Positions 46,026-59,188 of a stretch of 64,000 bases of DNA are shown here, piece after piece. Origin of the DNA: Brachypodium distachyon (taxonomy: Eukaryota; Streptophyta; Magnoliopsida; Poales; Poaceae); assembly GCF_000005505.3 (NCBI RefSeq), contig NC_016131.3:12421501-12485500 (forward strand), given 5' to 3'. A program made the translations under genes and the position numbers. The notes under the pieces are model-generated. The model was given only the letters and a program-made list of their open reading frames with translations, made no database searches and was not told where the DNA came from. How positions within the stretch are numbered: position 1 is the first letter of the stretch; every line of letters starts with the position of its first letter.

Positions 46026-48101
46026 ATGTCGTCGTCGAGACGGTGGGCCTCCTCCCCCGGCAGCACGGACCTGCTGCCATCCCGGTCGTCGGCACTACTC
46101 CCCACCGCGGCGCTCTCGCCCGCGCGCCACAGCTCCCGACGATCCGTTTCTTCCCGCTCCGAACTCGAAGAACAGGCCACAGGCACCGGCGTCGGCCGCT
46201 CCCTATGGCCTTCCTCCTCCAGCAATTCCAAGAAGAAGGCTGCTTCTCCTGCTCCGTCGCCCTCGCCCGCGGCAGCCGTAGCCACACTTGCCGACCACCT
46301 CACCAACGACGCGACCATGGACGAGTCGCTCCAGTCGCTCTCCCGCCAGCGCAGCTGCACCGAGCTCCGGCGCTTCGCCGACGCCGATGCCGCGGATGCC
46401 GACGCCGACGAAAGGAAGATCGGCAGGTCGTCCGGCAAGTCCCACGCGTTCGGGCGCTCCATGCGCTTCCTCCCGTCCACGAAACCGGCCGGGGTCACGC
46501 TCACGCCAGGCCGCGTCGCGCCGTCCGACCTCCGCAGGCTCAACGGGGCCGCGCTGGACGCCCGCGCCGACGCCGCCAGCTCCGGGTCCGAGTGCAGCGA
46601 GGCCTCCAGGGGATCGATCACCACGACCACGAGGTCGGCGATCCCCAAACCGAGCTCGCCGATGATCGGGCGCACGAGCTCGGTCCGTCTGCTCGGGTCC
46701 AGCAACACGCAGTGGGCGCTCTCGCCGGGCCGGCGGAGCAGCTCGCCCTTGAAGACGCTGGCCACGGTGCCGGAGCCCAAGAGCAAGAAGAGCTTGCTAA
46801 GCATGGGTTGGGGCCATCTCTTCAACCGGAGGAAGACGGGCACGGACTCCGACGCTTACGTTCCCACGACTGCGGCCACCGTGTCGTCGTCCTCGCCGGT
46901 GCCACGGAGCGGCGGAGTAGGCGAGGCAGGACATCAGATGAGGATGATGCATTGTCAGGTTTTGCGCTGGCGCTTGGTGAATGCCAAGGCAGACACCGCG
47001 TGCAAGAACAAGCTGGCCAACGCCGAGGTATATATACGTCGATTTGATCGTGAAATGCAAATGATAATCCCCTAAACACGTATTTGTTTTTTACTTTATC
47101 GTAGGTTCAGTTGATGGGTACATGGGCCAGCGTGTCAGAGCTAAGAGGAAAGGTTGCAAGGAAGCGAGTGCAGATCGAGAAGGAGAAGCTAAAGATTAAG
47201 CTGAACGCCATACTTTCTTCTCAGGTATTGTATACTCTAATTTCCCCTGATTCGATGTCCGTCTGTTCTCGATCTAATAAATTTGCTGTCGAAATGTTCA
47301 AAGTTTTGTTACATGGTGCACCAATCATTGAATTAATGGACAATCCTACAGGTGAGGGATTTGGAGAGCTGGGGGCAGCTTGAGAAGAAGCATGCCTTTG
47401 CTTTGGACTCCACGGTGGATTCCGCTAAGGCAGCCGTTTGCAGGCTTCCTCTTACCAATGGTGCAAAGGTATGCATGTTTGGACTTGGGCTGAAAGTTTC
47501 TGGTTTCTGTCAGATAACTATTTAGCCAGTACTGTTACGTTCAGATGGGCACCAAATTAAGGTACATATGGCGCGCATCTACTTGCCGCATACATGTAAC
47601 ATCAGCTAACTGAATCCATGTACAGGTATCCCTGCCGGCAATGGCATCCATACTCGAGCAAATGTTCGAGCTCGCAATGACGGCAAGGATATCAGTTCGC
47701 TCATTTAACCCCGTGGTAAATAAAACTAGAGAAAGAATTATTGTTTTCCAAAGGAATCAAAGGAGTATCATCTCTGTATTTTTACTGAACTAATCCCTTC
47801 ACGGAAATCTCTCCATGATACATTATACTTCAGGCTCAAGATACAGCAGTGCTAATGTCGCAGCTGGTGCGTGTGGCGAGTGAAGAGCGAGCTCTGTTAC
47901 AGGAGTGCCTTGAGCTGCTCGGCCGGGTCTCTGCACTTCAGGTAGGTTTGATTTATCATTTACGTGGAATTGTACGTATGCACTGCTTCTTAATCAATAA
48001 CTTCTTGAATTTGTTTATAACAAATTGTGGTGCAGATTGAAGAACAGAGCTTGCTCTGCCATAAGGTGCAGTCGTCGTCGCTGAATCTCATGACAGTATA
48101 G
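46026..48101 (+). CDS. QWRF: QWRF-motif (AUGMIN subunit 8-like) microtubule-associated protein
   Basis: Six phase-0 exons (46026-47027, 47105-47224, 47352-47468, 47626-47715, 47834-47941, 48036-48101) give 500 residues. The long first exon encodes a basic, Ser/Pro-rich disordered region with RSSG, RSMRFLPS and SPLKTLATVPEP segments that resemble microtubule-binding N-termini of this family. The conserved DUF566/QWRF region begins at HQMRMMHCQVLRWRLVNAKA and continues through helical segments in exons 2-6. Relatives recruit the augmin complex to microtubules in spindle, phragmoplast or cortical arrays. Oddly, the signature QWRF reads RWRL here (Q to R, F to L). The start at 46026 has good context (GCCATGTCG); an in-frame ATG at 45924 would add 34 residues and is less likely. 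Confidence 0.88.
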
Positions 48102-49768
48102 TCGTGTACGGTCACAGACGAAAATGTTCATAACGAACTGGGAAATGTTCCATAGGCCTGGGTTCCAAAATCAGATAATAATCGGAGTAATGGTGCCTCT
48201 AGAAAGAAGACAACAGTACATGCTGCCTGCCGTGCTCTCTCTTACAAGCTAGTGCAGAGCTGGAATTGTGATGGTTTTTGTAGCCGTTTAAAATGCTAAA
48301 CAAGACTGTATTCAAATATGAAAAATATAGGGAGAGAAAGTAGTCTAAAATATTGCCTCCCCGCTGACTTATTACACGCCTTCCGATTCTTTTTTTTTCC
48401 GAGAAGCACGCCTTCTGATTCACGTGCAACATTGTAGAGGAATGGCCCTCACATCGTCCCCTCCGGGAGGCTTGGGGGAGATACCATACTGGTGCCCTAG
48501 ATCACCACCAGGCTAAGTCACGAGAGGCTGCCGATGAGAGGGGCGGTAGAGAGCTCGTCCACAGATCAAACAAGGTGCATGGGCCGGGAAAGTACTTAGT
48601 GGGGATAGATTGTATATATGATACCAACCATTTTGAGCCCTTCCTCAGATCCAGAGTTCACCTCTGACAACCTCTCTCGACGCGGTCCTTTAGCACCCGA
48701 CTCTCATGCCACTCACGTGTCCCTCTTCGTGTGGTGACCTCCGTTGTTAGTCGGGGCTCCACCAACCTCCCCTCTACCCCCGTCACCTATCTCCATCGGT
48801 GTGAGGGTGCAGGAGTCCATGGAGCTCCTTTCCCTGCTAGGGTACCCGGATCCGTTCGTTCTGCACTGCTACGGAGTTGTGTCCTCTTCTATTGCATGAT
48901 GTGTGTCGCACGATTCACGAACATCCTGATATGGTTCGGCTATCTTCTCGCTTCCGATATGCTAGAGTAGGTCCTCGTCTTTCAAAATTCCCGGAGAAAT
49001 GTAAGGTCTATGTGCCAATAATGTGACGATGTCTGACTGTTTGAGGGCGCCGCCCACCTCCTCAGGGAGCATTGCCTTTGGATTATTGCTCGCACGCATC
49101 AATGAGTTCAAGGGAAACCCTTTATCTAGCTTGCCAGATTGACGGCAGTGGTGCTCCTGTGCTATTACCTACTTGAAGGTGCTTCTTTAATTGTTCGTGA
49201 TTTGTAGTCGAGGTTGCATTCCAACTCTCTTCTTCACTCCTAGTTAGCTCCTCCAAAGTTTCTACCTTACCGCTACTCGGTTGCCTCTATTATCATCTTG
49301 TTGTTTAGTGCGCGCCCTTCTTTTACACTCCCCTCAAGGCACATAACCACCCTTTGGGTGGAGATAAGTTCATCAGCGGCACAATGTGTGTAATCTTTCT
49401 GTGTGTGATCGAGGAGCTGAAGTCTTATCTTGTCCTTGTGTACTCTCCCCAATTCCTGTAGAATTCTATCGTGCTTCTGATGTTGAGTACTCGAGGGCTC
49501 AGTGCTAGTGATGGCATGGCCCCTTGTTTGGTGCTACATTGCGAAAAAAAATTTGCCTAGCGATTTCGGTGACTGCGATGTGTGTACTCACTTTTTAGAT
49601 CTTGTGAACTTTCTTCTGTGATGTTCTCCTGTCGTATGCGCAACCATTGACAACCTTCTCTTCTTGTGCTGCCTTGTACATGGTCAGACGAGGAGAAGTA
49701 CACTTAGGACCTGTGGTTAACAACTTAAAAATAATCAGGACCCACAAATGCATTTTCAAAATTTAGTA
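48102..49768. other. No gene recognised
   Basis: 3' flank of the QWRF gene, then moderately GC-rich DNA (48430-49700) with no conserved frame. The CGTCCCCTCCGGGAGGCTTGG patch and the many short frames suggest decayed retroelement DNA. Confidence 0.4.
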
Positions 49769-49874
49769 CTCCCTCCGATCCTAAATTTTTGTCAAAATAT
49801 TACATGTATCTAGACGTTTTTTAAGAATAGATACATCATATTTTGACAAATTTGATTCAAGAATTTTGGATCAG
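49769..49874. repeat. Stowaway MITE with shortened right end
   Basis: TA, then CTCCCTCCGATCCTAAATTTTTG. The right side keeps GACAAATTTGATTC and AATTTTGGATC, but the final GGAGGGAG is reduced to AG before TA. Confidence 0.8.
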
Positions 49875-50263
49875 TAACTAACTTGGCACATTTAAAAACG
49901 AATTAGCACCTCGAATGTAGTTTATTCTTTTTCTAATTTACCATATGCAGTGCATTAACGCAGCATTAGTATACTCAAACATAAACTTTCTTTAACCTCC
50001 ATCAACGACCTCATGATGTGCAACTTCCTTCTTTTCTGCGAGAAATACGTTTCGAGCGTTGACATGCAGATGCCGCAACGTGAACACGCTGGAGAGAACT
50101 TCCGAGGTACAGAGTTGCGCGCCAATTGAAAATGCTACTCGCGTAAAGAATCTAATCCATAGTTGGAGGCCATGAATGAATGCCATGGTTTAGGCACATG
50201 TACGTACGTGGCTAGCTTACGTTAACTGCCAACGAGGACGCGAGTGTGTTCTCACAATCTCTC

Positions 50264-50270
50264 TATATAA
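50264..50270 (+). promoter_or_regulatory. TATA box of the first GDSL gene
   Basis: TATATAA stands 54 bp upstream of the start codon at 50325, within a CT-rich context. The leader would be short. Confidence 0.6.
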
Positions 50271-50324
50271 ACGAGAACAGAGGCATTGTCGAGAGCTGCG
50301 TACTGTCTCTTGACGCACGGCAAG

Positions 50325-53300
50325 ATGGTTTCTTCCAATGGGATGGCCATCTGCCGTGCCCTGTCTAGCTGCATTCTCTTCCTGGCTTGTTGTTGGCTGT
50401 GCGTGCACGAGGCGGCGGCCGAGGGCTTGGTTCCGGCGCTGTACGTGCTCGGCGATTCCCAGGCGGACAACGGGAACAACAACCACCTGGTGACGCTGCT
50501 CAGGGCAGACTTCCCGCACAACGGCGTCGATTACGGCCGTGGGAACAAGGCCACCGGCAGGTTCAGCAACGGCAAGAACTTCGTCGACTTCCTCGGTGCG
50601 TTATATATATATGCTCATGGGTTATGCGTTGCCTCATTCGTTCAGTTTTAACTTGAGTGCGCGTAGTACATTTGAATAATCTTGCTCTTTTTTAATAGCA
50701 AACCCGTTCTTAATAAGGGAGACGCTTTATATTTGAATCTAGTTCTGCATATATCTCGGCATTATTTGAAGGGGAATTTACATTTCTGCATTATGCAATG
50801 TTTAGGTATTTAGATTTATCGCGCGCAGTCAGAGTGCAGAAATATTAGCGAGGATGTCTGAGCGTCCATGACGGCATGTGCTGCTCATTTTGTAACATGC
50901 GTGCCATCTCTGACTAAATCTAATTATAGCTTGAATTATTTTGATCAATGAAGTAGCGTTGACCAAGTAGTTATGAAGAAACTTCCTGCACAACAAAGTC
51001 GTGCTGTGCACATCCTTGGCCACCTGAGACTCCTATGATTTTTCCACCTCACCTCACCTCGTACGCACAAATCTTTCAGCAAACTTTACTCCAATTTTTT
51101 CTAATCCCATCAACCTGATCATCCCATAGATCGCCACCATCTACTTCTCCGTAACCTCGTCAGATTTGCATGACTGGTTCGTTGGCCTTTGACATGCTAC
51201 GGCATGTGTGTAATACTCTATCCATTTCAGTTTCGGCCAAAAAAAAAAAGATGTGTAGTTTCTATTAGGATTAGTCTCACATTGCTAAATTACAGACCCT
51301 TCCACACGAAACGAGGATGGAAGTGGAAGAGAGGTGCTATGACATGTGAGTCTGCCCTGCTGCTGCGTTGGCATTGAGCAAAAATTTGATCTGGAGTGTT
51401 ACAGTGTGCCAGATTTGGAGCAAGATGTTCGATAGTGGGATTATCGGTGGTTTCAGTCGCTATTGCGAGTGGTGGAGGCTTAGTGGCTTTTGTATCTAGT
51501 TGTCGTCTCATTTTCCATAATTAAGTGCACAATTAAATTCTTCAATATGAATTATGGTGTTACCTTGACTTAGGTAATTGAGTGGACAATATATTCTTCA
51601 ATATATATTTTTGTGATACCTGACTTGGGATTTTCCAAAGGAAAAAGGCTTTGTACACCCTTGTATACGTACAACAGTGTCAAAATATTGTACATATCGT
51701 GTTGCACATGAATGACATCTCGTTGCATCTTATGCCCCCTCCGTCCCATACCAAGTGTCGAAATATTACATGTATCTAAACGTATTTTAGTATATAAATA
51801 CACCCATATTTAGATAAATTTGAGTCACATAAGGTGAGCTGGAGGGAGTATAATGAACCTATAATCCTTCTCAAAATAAGAAAGTAACAACCACGAAGTT
51901 GGCTTGAGTCACGTATTCACCATAATCAACAACGTACTGTTTTATTCTTAGAGCGTTGTCGAATTACTTCTTTGGGTGTGTGGAACAACGAGGTGGAGCC
52001 TGCAACGACGGCGGCGGCGGGGCATTCCCCTCCCATGCGCCTTGGAGGGCACGGGCGCGCTCAGATCCATGGAGGCGCGCGGCCGGCGGCACGACCTGGA
52101 GTTGGCCGGAGGGAGTTGGCAAGGTGGACGGAGCGTTGCGTGATGGTGGTGGTTGGAGGCGTGGCTCGCGAGGCCAGCAAGGTGGCGGAGCGGCAGGATC
52201 CCCTTCCGGTGGCCCCTTCTTTGGGGCGGCGCTTGCTCCGCGCGCGCGGATCTGGGTCTGTATCCCGATCTGCTGGGGCGGGCTGGGGCCTGCTGGTGTC
52301 GCGCGTCCGGCAAGCGCGGACAGCCATGGCGAGGGCAGGTGGGGTGCGGGATCACGTAGCGAGAGTGGGCCGGCGAGGTGGATGGGGCGACGAATTTGCT
52401 AGGCGCGTCATGCGGGCATCAGGTTCGTTGCTACTTTTGGGGCGTTCCAGCCGGGGGGCGTCGGGCTCTGAGGCGTCGGCGGCGCCATGCAGCGGTGGTG
52501 GAGGGGGTTCTGGTTAGGCCTACGGGGACGACGACATTTCCGAACGTCGTTATTCCTTGTTGAAGTCGTCGCGGTGCATCTCTATTCCAACCTACTGTAT
52601 CCTTGGCATTTGAGGTGTCTTCAGGCGAAAGCTCAGATCCGGTTTTTTGAACTTTGGATCTCTCGTGTGACGGGGGTGGATGTGATGCGGTGACTCTGGA
52701 TGGGGCTTGGCCAGAGAGTGCAGCTTCGATTAGCGCCGGCTCGTGGATACGCGAGTGTACTTGTCGGCATAGGCGGAGACAAGCCCCAGGCAAGGTGGGC
52801 CAAGGCCTGGGGCTTGGGTTTTTTTCCTTTGGAAAATTGTGATAATTGATGTTTGGCATGGGGCTTGTCCTCCTTAATTACTATTGCTTAACCACATGCA
52901 CTATGATAGCCCTGGTCTAAGTTAGTTCCTGGCTCCGCCGCTGCTTGTCGGGGTGACCTCTTCTTCGCTCCGGTCGTCGGAGAAACCCGGCTCTGCCTAC
53001 CATCTTCTGGCGTAAGTAGTCGTTCCCTGTCCAATGTCGTTGGAATGCGCGGCAGTTCGCTTTTACAGTTGTCACTTGTTTGGCGGCTTTTATTTGAATA
53101 AGCTGTGCATTATTCGGTTTTCGGCTCGGTTTCTCTTATAAATGGAACCATTATATTTTTCTTAATGAAATGCAAGAGCACCCTGCCCTCTTGACGAGGT
53201 TCCGTAAAAAAATTGCATTGTAAGGGTTGACATGTTATGTTTATACATGATAAAAATTATACACTCAAATGATAAAGTTTGGACCATGAGCATCATTGGT

Positions 53301-54934
53301 AGAAAGACATGATTAATCTACCCAATAATCATGCAGTAGAATTTTTTGAACCAGTCTTACTGCATCTAGAAGTACATAAGTATACAGAGTCAAGTCATGT
53401 TTTGAGCGTGAGAGAACCATTCAAATCAAGTTTATGTTGTGAGTCGGGTGGTTAATCAACGTTTACATCGGACATGTCGGTCAAGTGTAGGTTATATTAG
53501 CTTAGCTTGTATCAGGAATTAAATTTCAGATCATTTCCTAGCCGATGGTCTCTATCTTACACGAAATTTAAGTTCACATTTGAATGGGTGGATCGATTCT
53601 TTGCAGTACATGATTATTCTATTGCTACCCCCTATTTTTCCAAAAAAAATTAGTCGGCCGATTGTTTGCAGTAATAGGCAGTATGCACGATTTTTGTTTT
53701 CTAAAAAACAACATAATTATGGCTCGTTCAAAATTGCAGCCGAACATCTCAACCTGGCCAGCACTCCCCCTCCGTATATGTCCATCCGCAACAACCCAAG
53801 CAACAGGTTCATATATCCGAGCGGTGTCAACTTTGCTTCAGGAGGTGCAGGGGTATCAAGTGAAACGAACAAGGTAAAACGGGGATTCGGAGGCGCCAAA
53901 CTACTCAATGACCCATTCAGGTCGACTAACTTCTTCCATAAATGTTATTTGCATCCATCTACAGGGCCAGTGCATTAGCTTCGATCAGCAAATTGATCAA
54001 CACTACTCTGGGGTGTATAAAGCATTGGTCAATCAGCTCGGTCAAAATATGACTTTGGCCCGTTTGGCCAAATCGATTTTCACCGTTGCCATCGGTGGCA
54101 ACGACATACTTAACTACGTCCGTGGAGCAAGCCGCCTGGTGCGTTTCCTAAGGTTTTTCAGGTATCGTCCGTCTCCTGAGCAGTTCATCGCCTCGTTGGC
54201 TCAGTCCCTGGAAGGCCAACTGGAGGTATGGAAACTTCTTGGTTCAGTGTTGCATTTTTCAACATATTTTTGCCTGTGCTGGGATTAACACGACACGAAT
54301 TCGTGTTGAGTTTCTCAGAGGATGTACGCCCTTGGGATGCGCAAGCTGTTCGTTGTTGGAGCGGCGCCGCTTGGGTGCTGTCCGGTGCTGCGGAAGGGGA
54401 CCCCCAGGAAGGAATGCCACGCCGAAGCAAACGAATTGTCAGCTCAGTACAACGTCGAGGTGGCCGCCCGCCTCCGTGATATGAGGGCGCGGCACCCGGA
54501 CATGCGCTACTCCTTTTTCGACGGATCCACTGCCTTGCTCGACTACATCAAGGAACCAAAAGCAAACGGTACATATCAACATACTGGAGCCATCAATATT
54601 AATTCTCCTCTTTTTCTTGGCAAGATTTACTTCCTTGTAATTTTATACAGCACTGCTAATCATATAGACATCTAACGAATTGAATCTGGGCTTGTCTCTT
54701 TCCGTGATAGGTTATGCTGTGGTCGATAGGGCGTGCTGCGGGCTAGGAAAGAAGAACGCCATGTTTAGCTGCACTCCCGTAAGCAGCCTGTGCGAGAACC
54801 GCACCAACCACATATTCTGGGACTTCGTACATCCCACGGAGATTACTGCGCAGAAGCTGATGGCACTTGCCTTCGACGGGCCAGCACCATTGGCTACGCC
54901 GATGAATGTTCGGCAGCTGATAAGTGCCACTTAG
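50325..54934 (+). CDS. GDSL esterase/lipase (SGNH hydrolase), GDSQ variant
   Basis: Five exons (50325-50595, 53740-53873, 53965-54225, 54319-54568, 54711-54934) give 379 residues. A hydrophobic signal peptide (about 1-33) points to secretion. SGNH blocks are present: block I has GDS with the nucleophile S45, but the next residue is Q in place of L (GDSQADNGNNN). Block II is VNFASGGAGV. Block III is GGND (179-182). Block V is DFVH, with D343 and H346. CCG and C-rich C-terminal segments are as in plant GDSL proteins. Members hydrolyse lipid or other esters in the cell wall or extracellular space; the substrate is not predictable. Intron 1 (3.1 kb) carries a MITE and a GC-rich insert. It is tandem with the next GDSL gene. 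Confidence 0.93.
51733..51848. mobile_element. Stowaway MITE in intron 1 of the first GDSL gene
   Basis: The left side GCCCCCTCCGTCCCATACCAAG has a mutated first base run. The right end AAGGTGAGCTGGAGGGAG is followed by TA. Internal ATATTACATGTATCTAAACG is typical. Confidence 0.82.
51950..53215 (+). repeat. GC-rich, probably LINE-derived insert in intron 1 of the GDSL gene
   Basis: A GC-rich block (51,980-52,800) with frames on both strands and no family match leads to an AT-richer tail: TTTTTCTTAATGAAATGCAAGAGC, CGAGGTTCCGT, then AAAAAAA (53206-53212). The tail is similar in style to that at about 25050-25110. I infer a 5'-truncated plus-strand non-LTR element. A target duplication was not found. 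Confidence 0.45.
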
Positions 54935-55836
54935 GAGTGCATTGCCGATATTCATGAATCCATGGAAAATGATTTGTACTCTTATCAATAGGATTTCTAT
55001 TGATTGTTATTATTATTTTTTTGTTTCGGGGGAATAACTATTGATTGGACAGTCATTTGTAAACTAGTAGGACGGCAATCAAATGTGCATGTGCCAGCAT
55101 CTGCTAGACCTTTCTTTACCACATCTTGGGTAATTTAGACAAACTTTTATATAACCGGACGCATGCAGGGTGTAGTTTTCGCAGGCACAAAAATACAATA
55201 CATTGAATTAGTTATTGGACTATTCAATTATAAAAATATATAGCGTTGCGATATCGTAATTTATTGAGACAATATCCTTCGAGCACCAAATAGTGCCATG
55301 CTGTGCTTCGGGAGGGGCGATCCGTGAGGAATAATACTAGCCGCCACGCCCCGTACGAATTAGCGAAGGGGCTTTTAGGTAATGTTTCGTAAAATATTGC
55401 CTATGTGGCAATGATCAACCTACCATGTGTGCATGTCAGAGATGGCATGGTGCAGTATGGGGCCTTTGGGCCTCCAGGGACTTATTGTGAAAACCAGAAG
55501 TTTATTTTAGACACAAATATGCATCTTATAATATTAGTATTTAGCTCTAAAATAATAAGTATGACTTCTGATGTAAATTAGGGGTTAACTAGTTGACGAA
55601 GCACCGCAAGCTAAGCTCCCTACATGCACCTTATTTTTGCTACTCTCAGTTTTTCTGACTTTTGGTTACTTTTCAAGACTTCTCTTAACTTGTAGTTTTC
55701 GCAATTTTCCTGAACTTTTAGTTTTCTAAATTTTTAAAATTTGAAACTATTCACAATTGTTTTGAAAATAACTTTCAAAACACAAACTCTTGTAACAACT
55801 CAATTTAATATTAAATTATTAAGATTTAATCTAATA
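54935..55836. other. No gene; spacer between the GDSL genes
   Basis: 3' flank of the first GDSL gene and AT-rich DNA. No conserved frames or complete repeat ends. Confidence 0.45.
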
Positions 55837-56400
55837 TTTTTTTTCGAATAGGGAAACGATCCCCGGCCTCCGCATCAATTGATGCACACGGCCATTTTTA
55901 TTGCAAAGTGATCAAAAGTCATACAATTCACTGATCAGTGATAGACGATAGTCGATACAAAGTCAAAGTCAAGTCAACAAAATAGCTCAAACAAGACGAA
56001 ATTATGCATATAGGCGTCTAGTACACCACCAGCCAGCCTGGTTGAAGATATCCAGAGCGATCATCTCTAGTCGGTTGCATTGAGTAACCAAAGGCTCCCG
56101 CAGATCCGTAGGAATCAGGAAAGCCCAAAGTCGGATCCAATGGTAGCCCTGAAAACGACCTGCCAAAAATGTGGAACTCTGGTTCTATTAAAAACAATAT
56201 CATTTCTGCAGTTACAGATAGCCCAACAGAAGGCCGAAACTCCCATTCGAATATGAGCCTTATTTTTTTTATCTAACCCATTAAACCAGTTGCCAAATAA
56301 ATTAATAATCGAAATAGATGGATTTAAAAATATTAAGTTAAAGTGTAAGTCAAAATATAAAATAGACAAAAAATGGCGAGCCAGAACGCATTTGGCCGCC
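55837..56400 (-). mobile_element. LINE 3' end (ORF2 C-terminus and tail), truncated
   Basis: Minus strand. The frame encodes the zinc-finger-like end of LINE ORF2 (NLFGNWFNGLDKKNKAHIR, MGVSAFCWAICNCRNDIVFN). It is followed by a 3' UTR with GCATCAATTGATGC and a terminal A run (T run at 55837-55844 on the plus strand). A related copy lies at 62577-62998. The right limit is uncertain. Confidence 0.75.
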
Positions 56401-56704
56401 GTCGCGCCAGGCCTACATCATACATATGAACACTTACCCGATCGAGATCAAGAGAGAGGCGCGCGTACGCCAAATCATCGAAGAGGACCGCAGGGAGACT
56501 CGTCCCATGCTATACGCTCGATGGTCGACTCGGTCGCTATGCCATTGACATGCCGTATTCTCCACACCGCACAACCCACGCAAGCTGCCATACACAACAA
56601 CGTACGCCACTAGCTCCTCTCTCCGGCGCTCTTCTCGGTACACACCTAGCTTAATATTTTGTATCACACAGCAGCAGTAGCACGCTTCACCCCGCAGGCA
56701 CGGC

Positions 56705-56712
56705 CTATAAAT
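56705..56712 (+). promoter_or_regulatory. TATA box of the second GDSL gene
   Basis: CTATAAAT about 100 bp upstream of the start codon at 56813, in an otherwise GC-rich stretch. Confidence 0.6.
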
Positions 56713-56812
56713 CGCCGCCCAACAAACCGGTTGAATTCATTGTGTACCGCCTTACAGATTGGAGTAAGAAGATCAGCACGATCAGTCCATATAACACTTG
56801 ATAATTTGAGCA

Positions 56813-59188
56813 ATGGGTGGCAATGGTGTAGTACCTTGTCGCTCCGTGCCTATGGTGGCCTTCATGGCTGCTTTGTTCCTCTTGGCAACGGCGGCGGCCT
56901 CGGCGTCCGTGCCGGCGTTGTACGTGTTCGGTGACTCGCTCGCCGACGTCGGGAACAACAACCACCTGCTGACGCTGCTCAAGGCGGACTTCTCCCACAA
57001 CGGCATGGACTACCCAGGGGGCAAGGCCACCGGCCGCTTCAGCAATGGCAAGAACTCCGCAGACTTCCTCGGTGCGTATTTTCGTCAATCATTCTGCCTC
57101 GGTGCATACTTAATTAATTAACCTTCTGTTAGTACTATCGCGCGCGCGGCCATTTTGAACATACTCTAATACAAGACTCAATCAGATGTCTATCATAAAG
57201 ACCATGCCATGTGTATCATAAAGACCATGCCAATGCATAAGGCATTGCCAATTCACGAATGGAGAGAGAACTTCCTTGTTTGTATGCATGGCACCGTGGG
57301 AACAGCATAAGCTACGTCTGTTAAACAGATCTTAGTAAGTGAGCACACGCTTAATTTGTCATGGATAAAGCATCATCCAATTTGTCCTGCTCATTATGTC
57401 GTGGAATGTTTACATACCATTTAATTTTGAGAAAAACAATATCACGTTGCCAGTTTGGAGCTACTAGCTTTTGCTAGCTGGAGACAACGTAGATTGATAG
57501 GCAAATTCACTGCATACGTACAGATTTGACAGCCATAAGGAAAGATTCTTCTATATCATTGTTTTCGTCTGGTAATGTCTTTCGTCCAAAGAAACAGAAA
57601 CATAGCTTTCCAGTACTCCCAATTGGTAATTTCGGGCCAGTGAACACAAATTTGGATCCATCCTACATTTTTCCTTCGGAGGGATCAGATTGGCACGTAT
57701 GGTGTACGTTCTTGCAATTATAATAGAGGGTTATAATATATTTCGCAAAAAAAAAGTAGAGGGCTATAATAGGGACGACGCGTACAGGTCTTCTCCAAGT
57801 TTTATGTCGACTGCCAAAATTTCCTCTTTCAGATAGAGTTTCTGTAACTTTAGGTATCGCTAGGCTGGAGTACCACATACGAAAAATCTGCAAAATTTAT
57901 TAATTGAACTCGGAAGTTGCTTTGCACACAATCAAAGACTTCCAGAACTAACATGCATGTAATTGAACCTGGGGTCCGTTAAATTTCTACATGAGTCAAC
58001 AGTCCAAAATCTTGATTACATCTTGATATGTATGCATGCAGCCGAGAACCTCGGACTGGCGACGTCCCCACCGTACCTCGCCATATCCTCAAGCAGCAAC
58101 GCCAACTACGCGAACGGCGTCAACTTCGCTTCCGGTGGGTCGGGAGTCTCCAACTCCACAAACAAGGTATAGCTAGCTAGTTTATCTGATGCCGTGCGAA
58201 TGGTCATATTCCAGTTAGCAGATCTCAGGAACTGACGTGTGAAATGAATGGAATCTTGCACGTACAGGATCAGTGCATCACGTTCGACAAGCAGATCGAG
58301 TACTACTCCGGCGTGTACGCGTCGCTAGCACGGAGCCTGGGCCAGGACCAGGCCATGAGCCACCTGGCTAAGTCCATCTTCGCCATCACCATCGGCAGCA
58401 ACGACATCATCCACTACGCCAAGGCCAACACCGCTACCGCCAGGGCCCAGAACCCCTCTCAGCAGTTCGTGGACACGCTCATCCGGTCCCTCACGGGCCA
58501 ACTGCAGGTAACATATATATGTTCCCTCCAAAGACTTGTTGGGCTCCATCTGTTGGAGTCCGAGATATATTGTGGCACTGAGTCAGTGAGTCCTGACAAA
58601 TCTTTGGATGGATGAATATGCAGAGTCTGTACAATCTTGGGGCTCGCAAGGTTCTGTTTCTTGGGACTGGGCCGGTGGGGTGCTGCCCGTCTCTGCGGGA
58701 ACTGAGCTCCAGCAAGGACTGCAGCGCCCTGGCGAACACCATGTCGGTGCAGTACAACAAGGGGGCTGAGGCCGTGCTGAGTGGCATGAGCACGCGGCAC
58801 CCGGACCTGCATTACGCGCTCTTCGACTCCACCGCCGCGCTGCTCCGATACATCAACCAACCTGCCGCATACGGTAAAATACACATAGGAACCTACCGGT
58901 AATATATAAGGGGATGTATACTCCATCGGACAGCCTTCTTGACTCTAGCTAGCTCGTGATGATCCAGGTTTTGCTGAGGCGAAAGCGGCGTGCTGTGGTT
59001 TGGGAGACATGAACGCAAAGATCGCCTGCACCCCGCTCAGCAACTACTGTGCCAACCGGTCAGACCACGTCTTCTGGGACTTCTACCACCCGACGGAGGC
59101 CACCGCGCAGAAGCTCACCAGCACGGCGTTCGACGGATCCGCTCCATTCATCTTCCCTATCAACATAAAACAGCTCAGCGAGATATAG
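56813..59188 (+). CDS. GDSL esterase/lipase (SGNH hydrolase)
   Basis: Five exons (56813-57071, 58042-58166, 58268-58507, 58624-58873, 58968-59188) give 364 residues. N-terminal signal peptide (about 1-31). Block I is canonical ([13 protein letters not shown]42). Block II is [10 protein letters not shown]. Block III is GSND (171-174). Block V is DFYH, with D329 and H332. Intron positions and phases (1,0,0,1) are identical to the preceding gene, and exon 4 is 250 bp in both, so the two arose by tandem duplication. The predicted product is a secreted esterase of unknown substrate. Compared with its neighbour it keeps the GDSL motif and has shorter introns. Confidence 0.95.

Noticed and set aside
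45734..47047. 437-codon open frame overlapping the QWRF gene
   Set aside because: It is the +1/+2 shadow of the GC-rich first exon; its residues are low-complexity Arg/His/Pro and it breaks the exon-intron structure shared with the family.
50325..59188. The two GDSL genes as one fused gene
   Set aside because: Each has its own TATA box, signal peptide, complete catalytic blocks and stop codon, with a LINE fragment between them.
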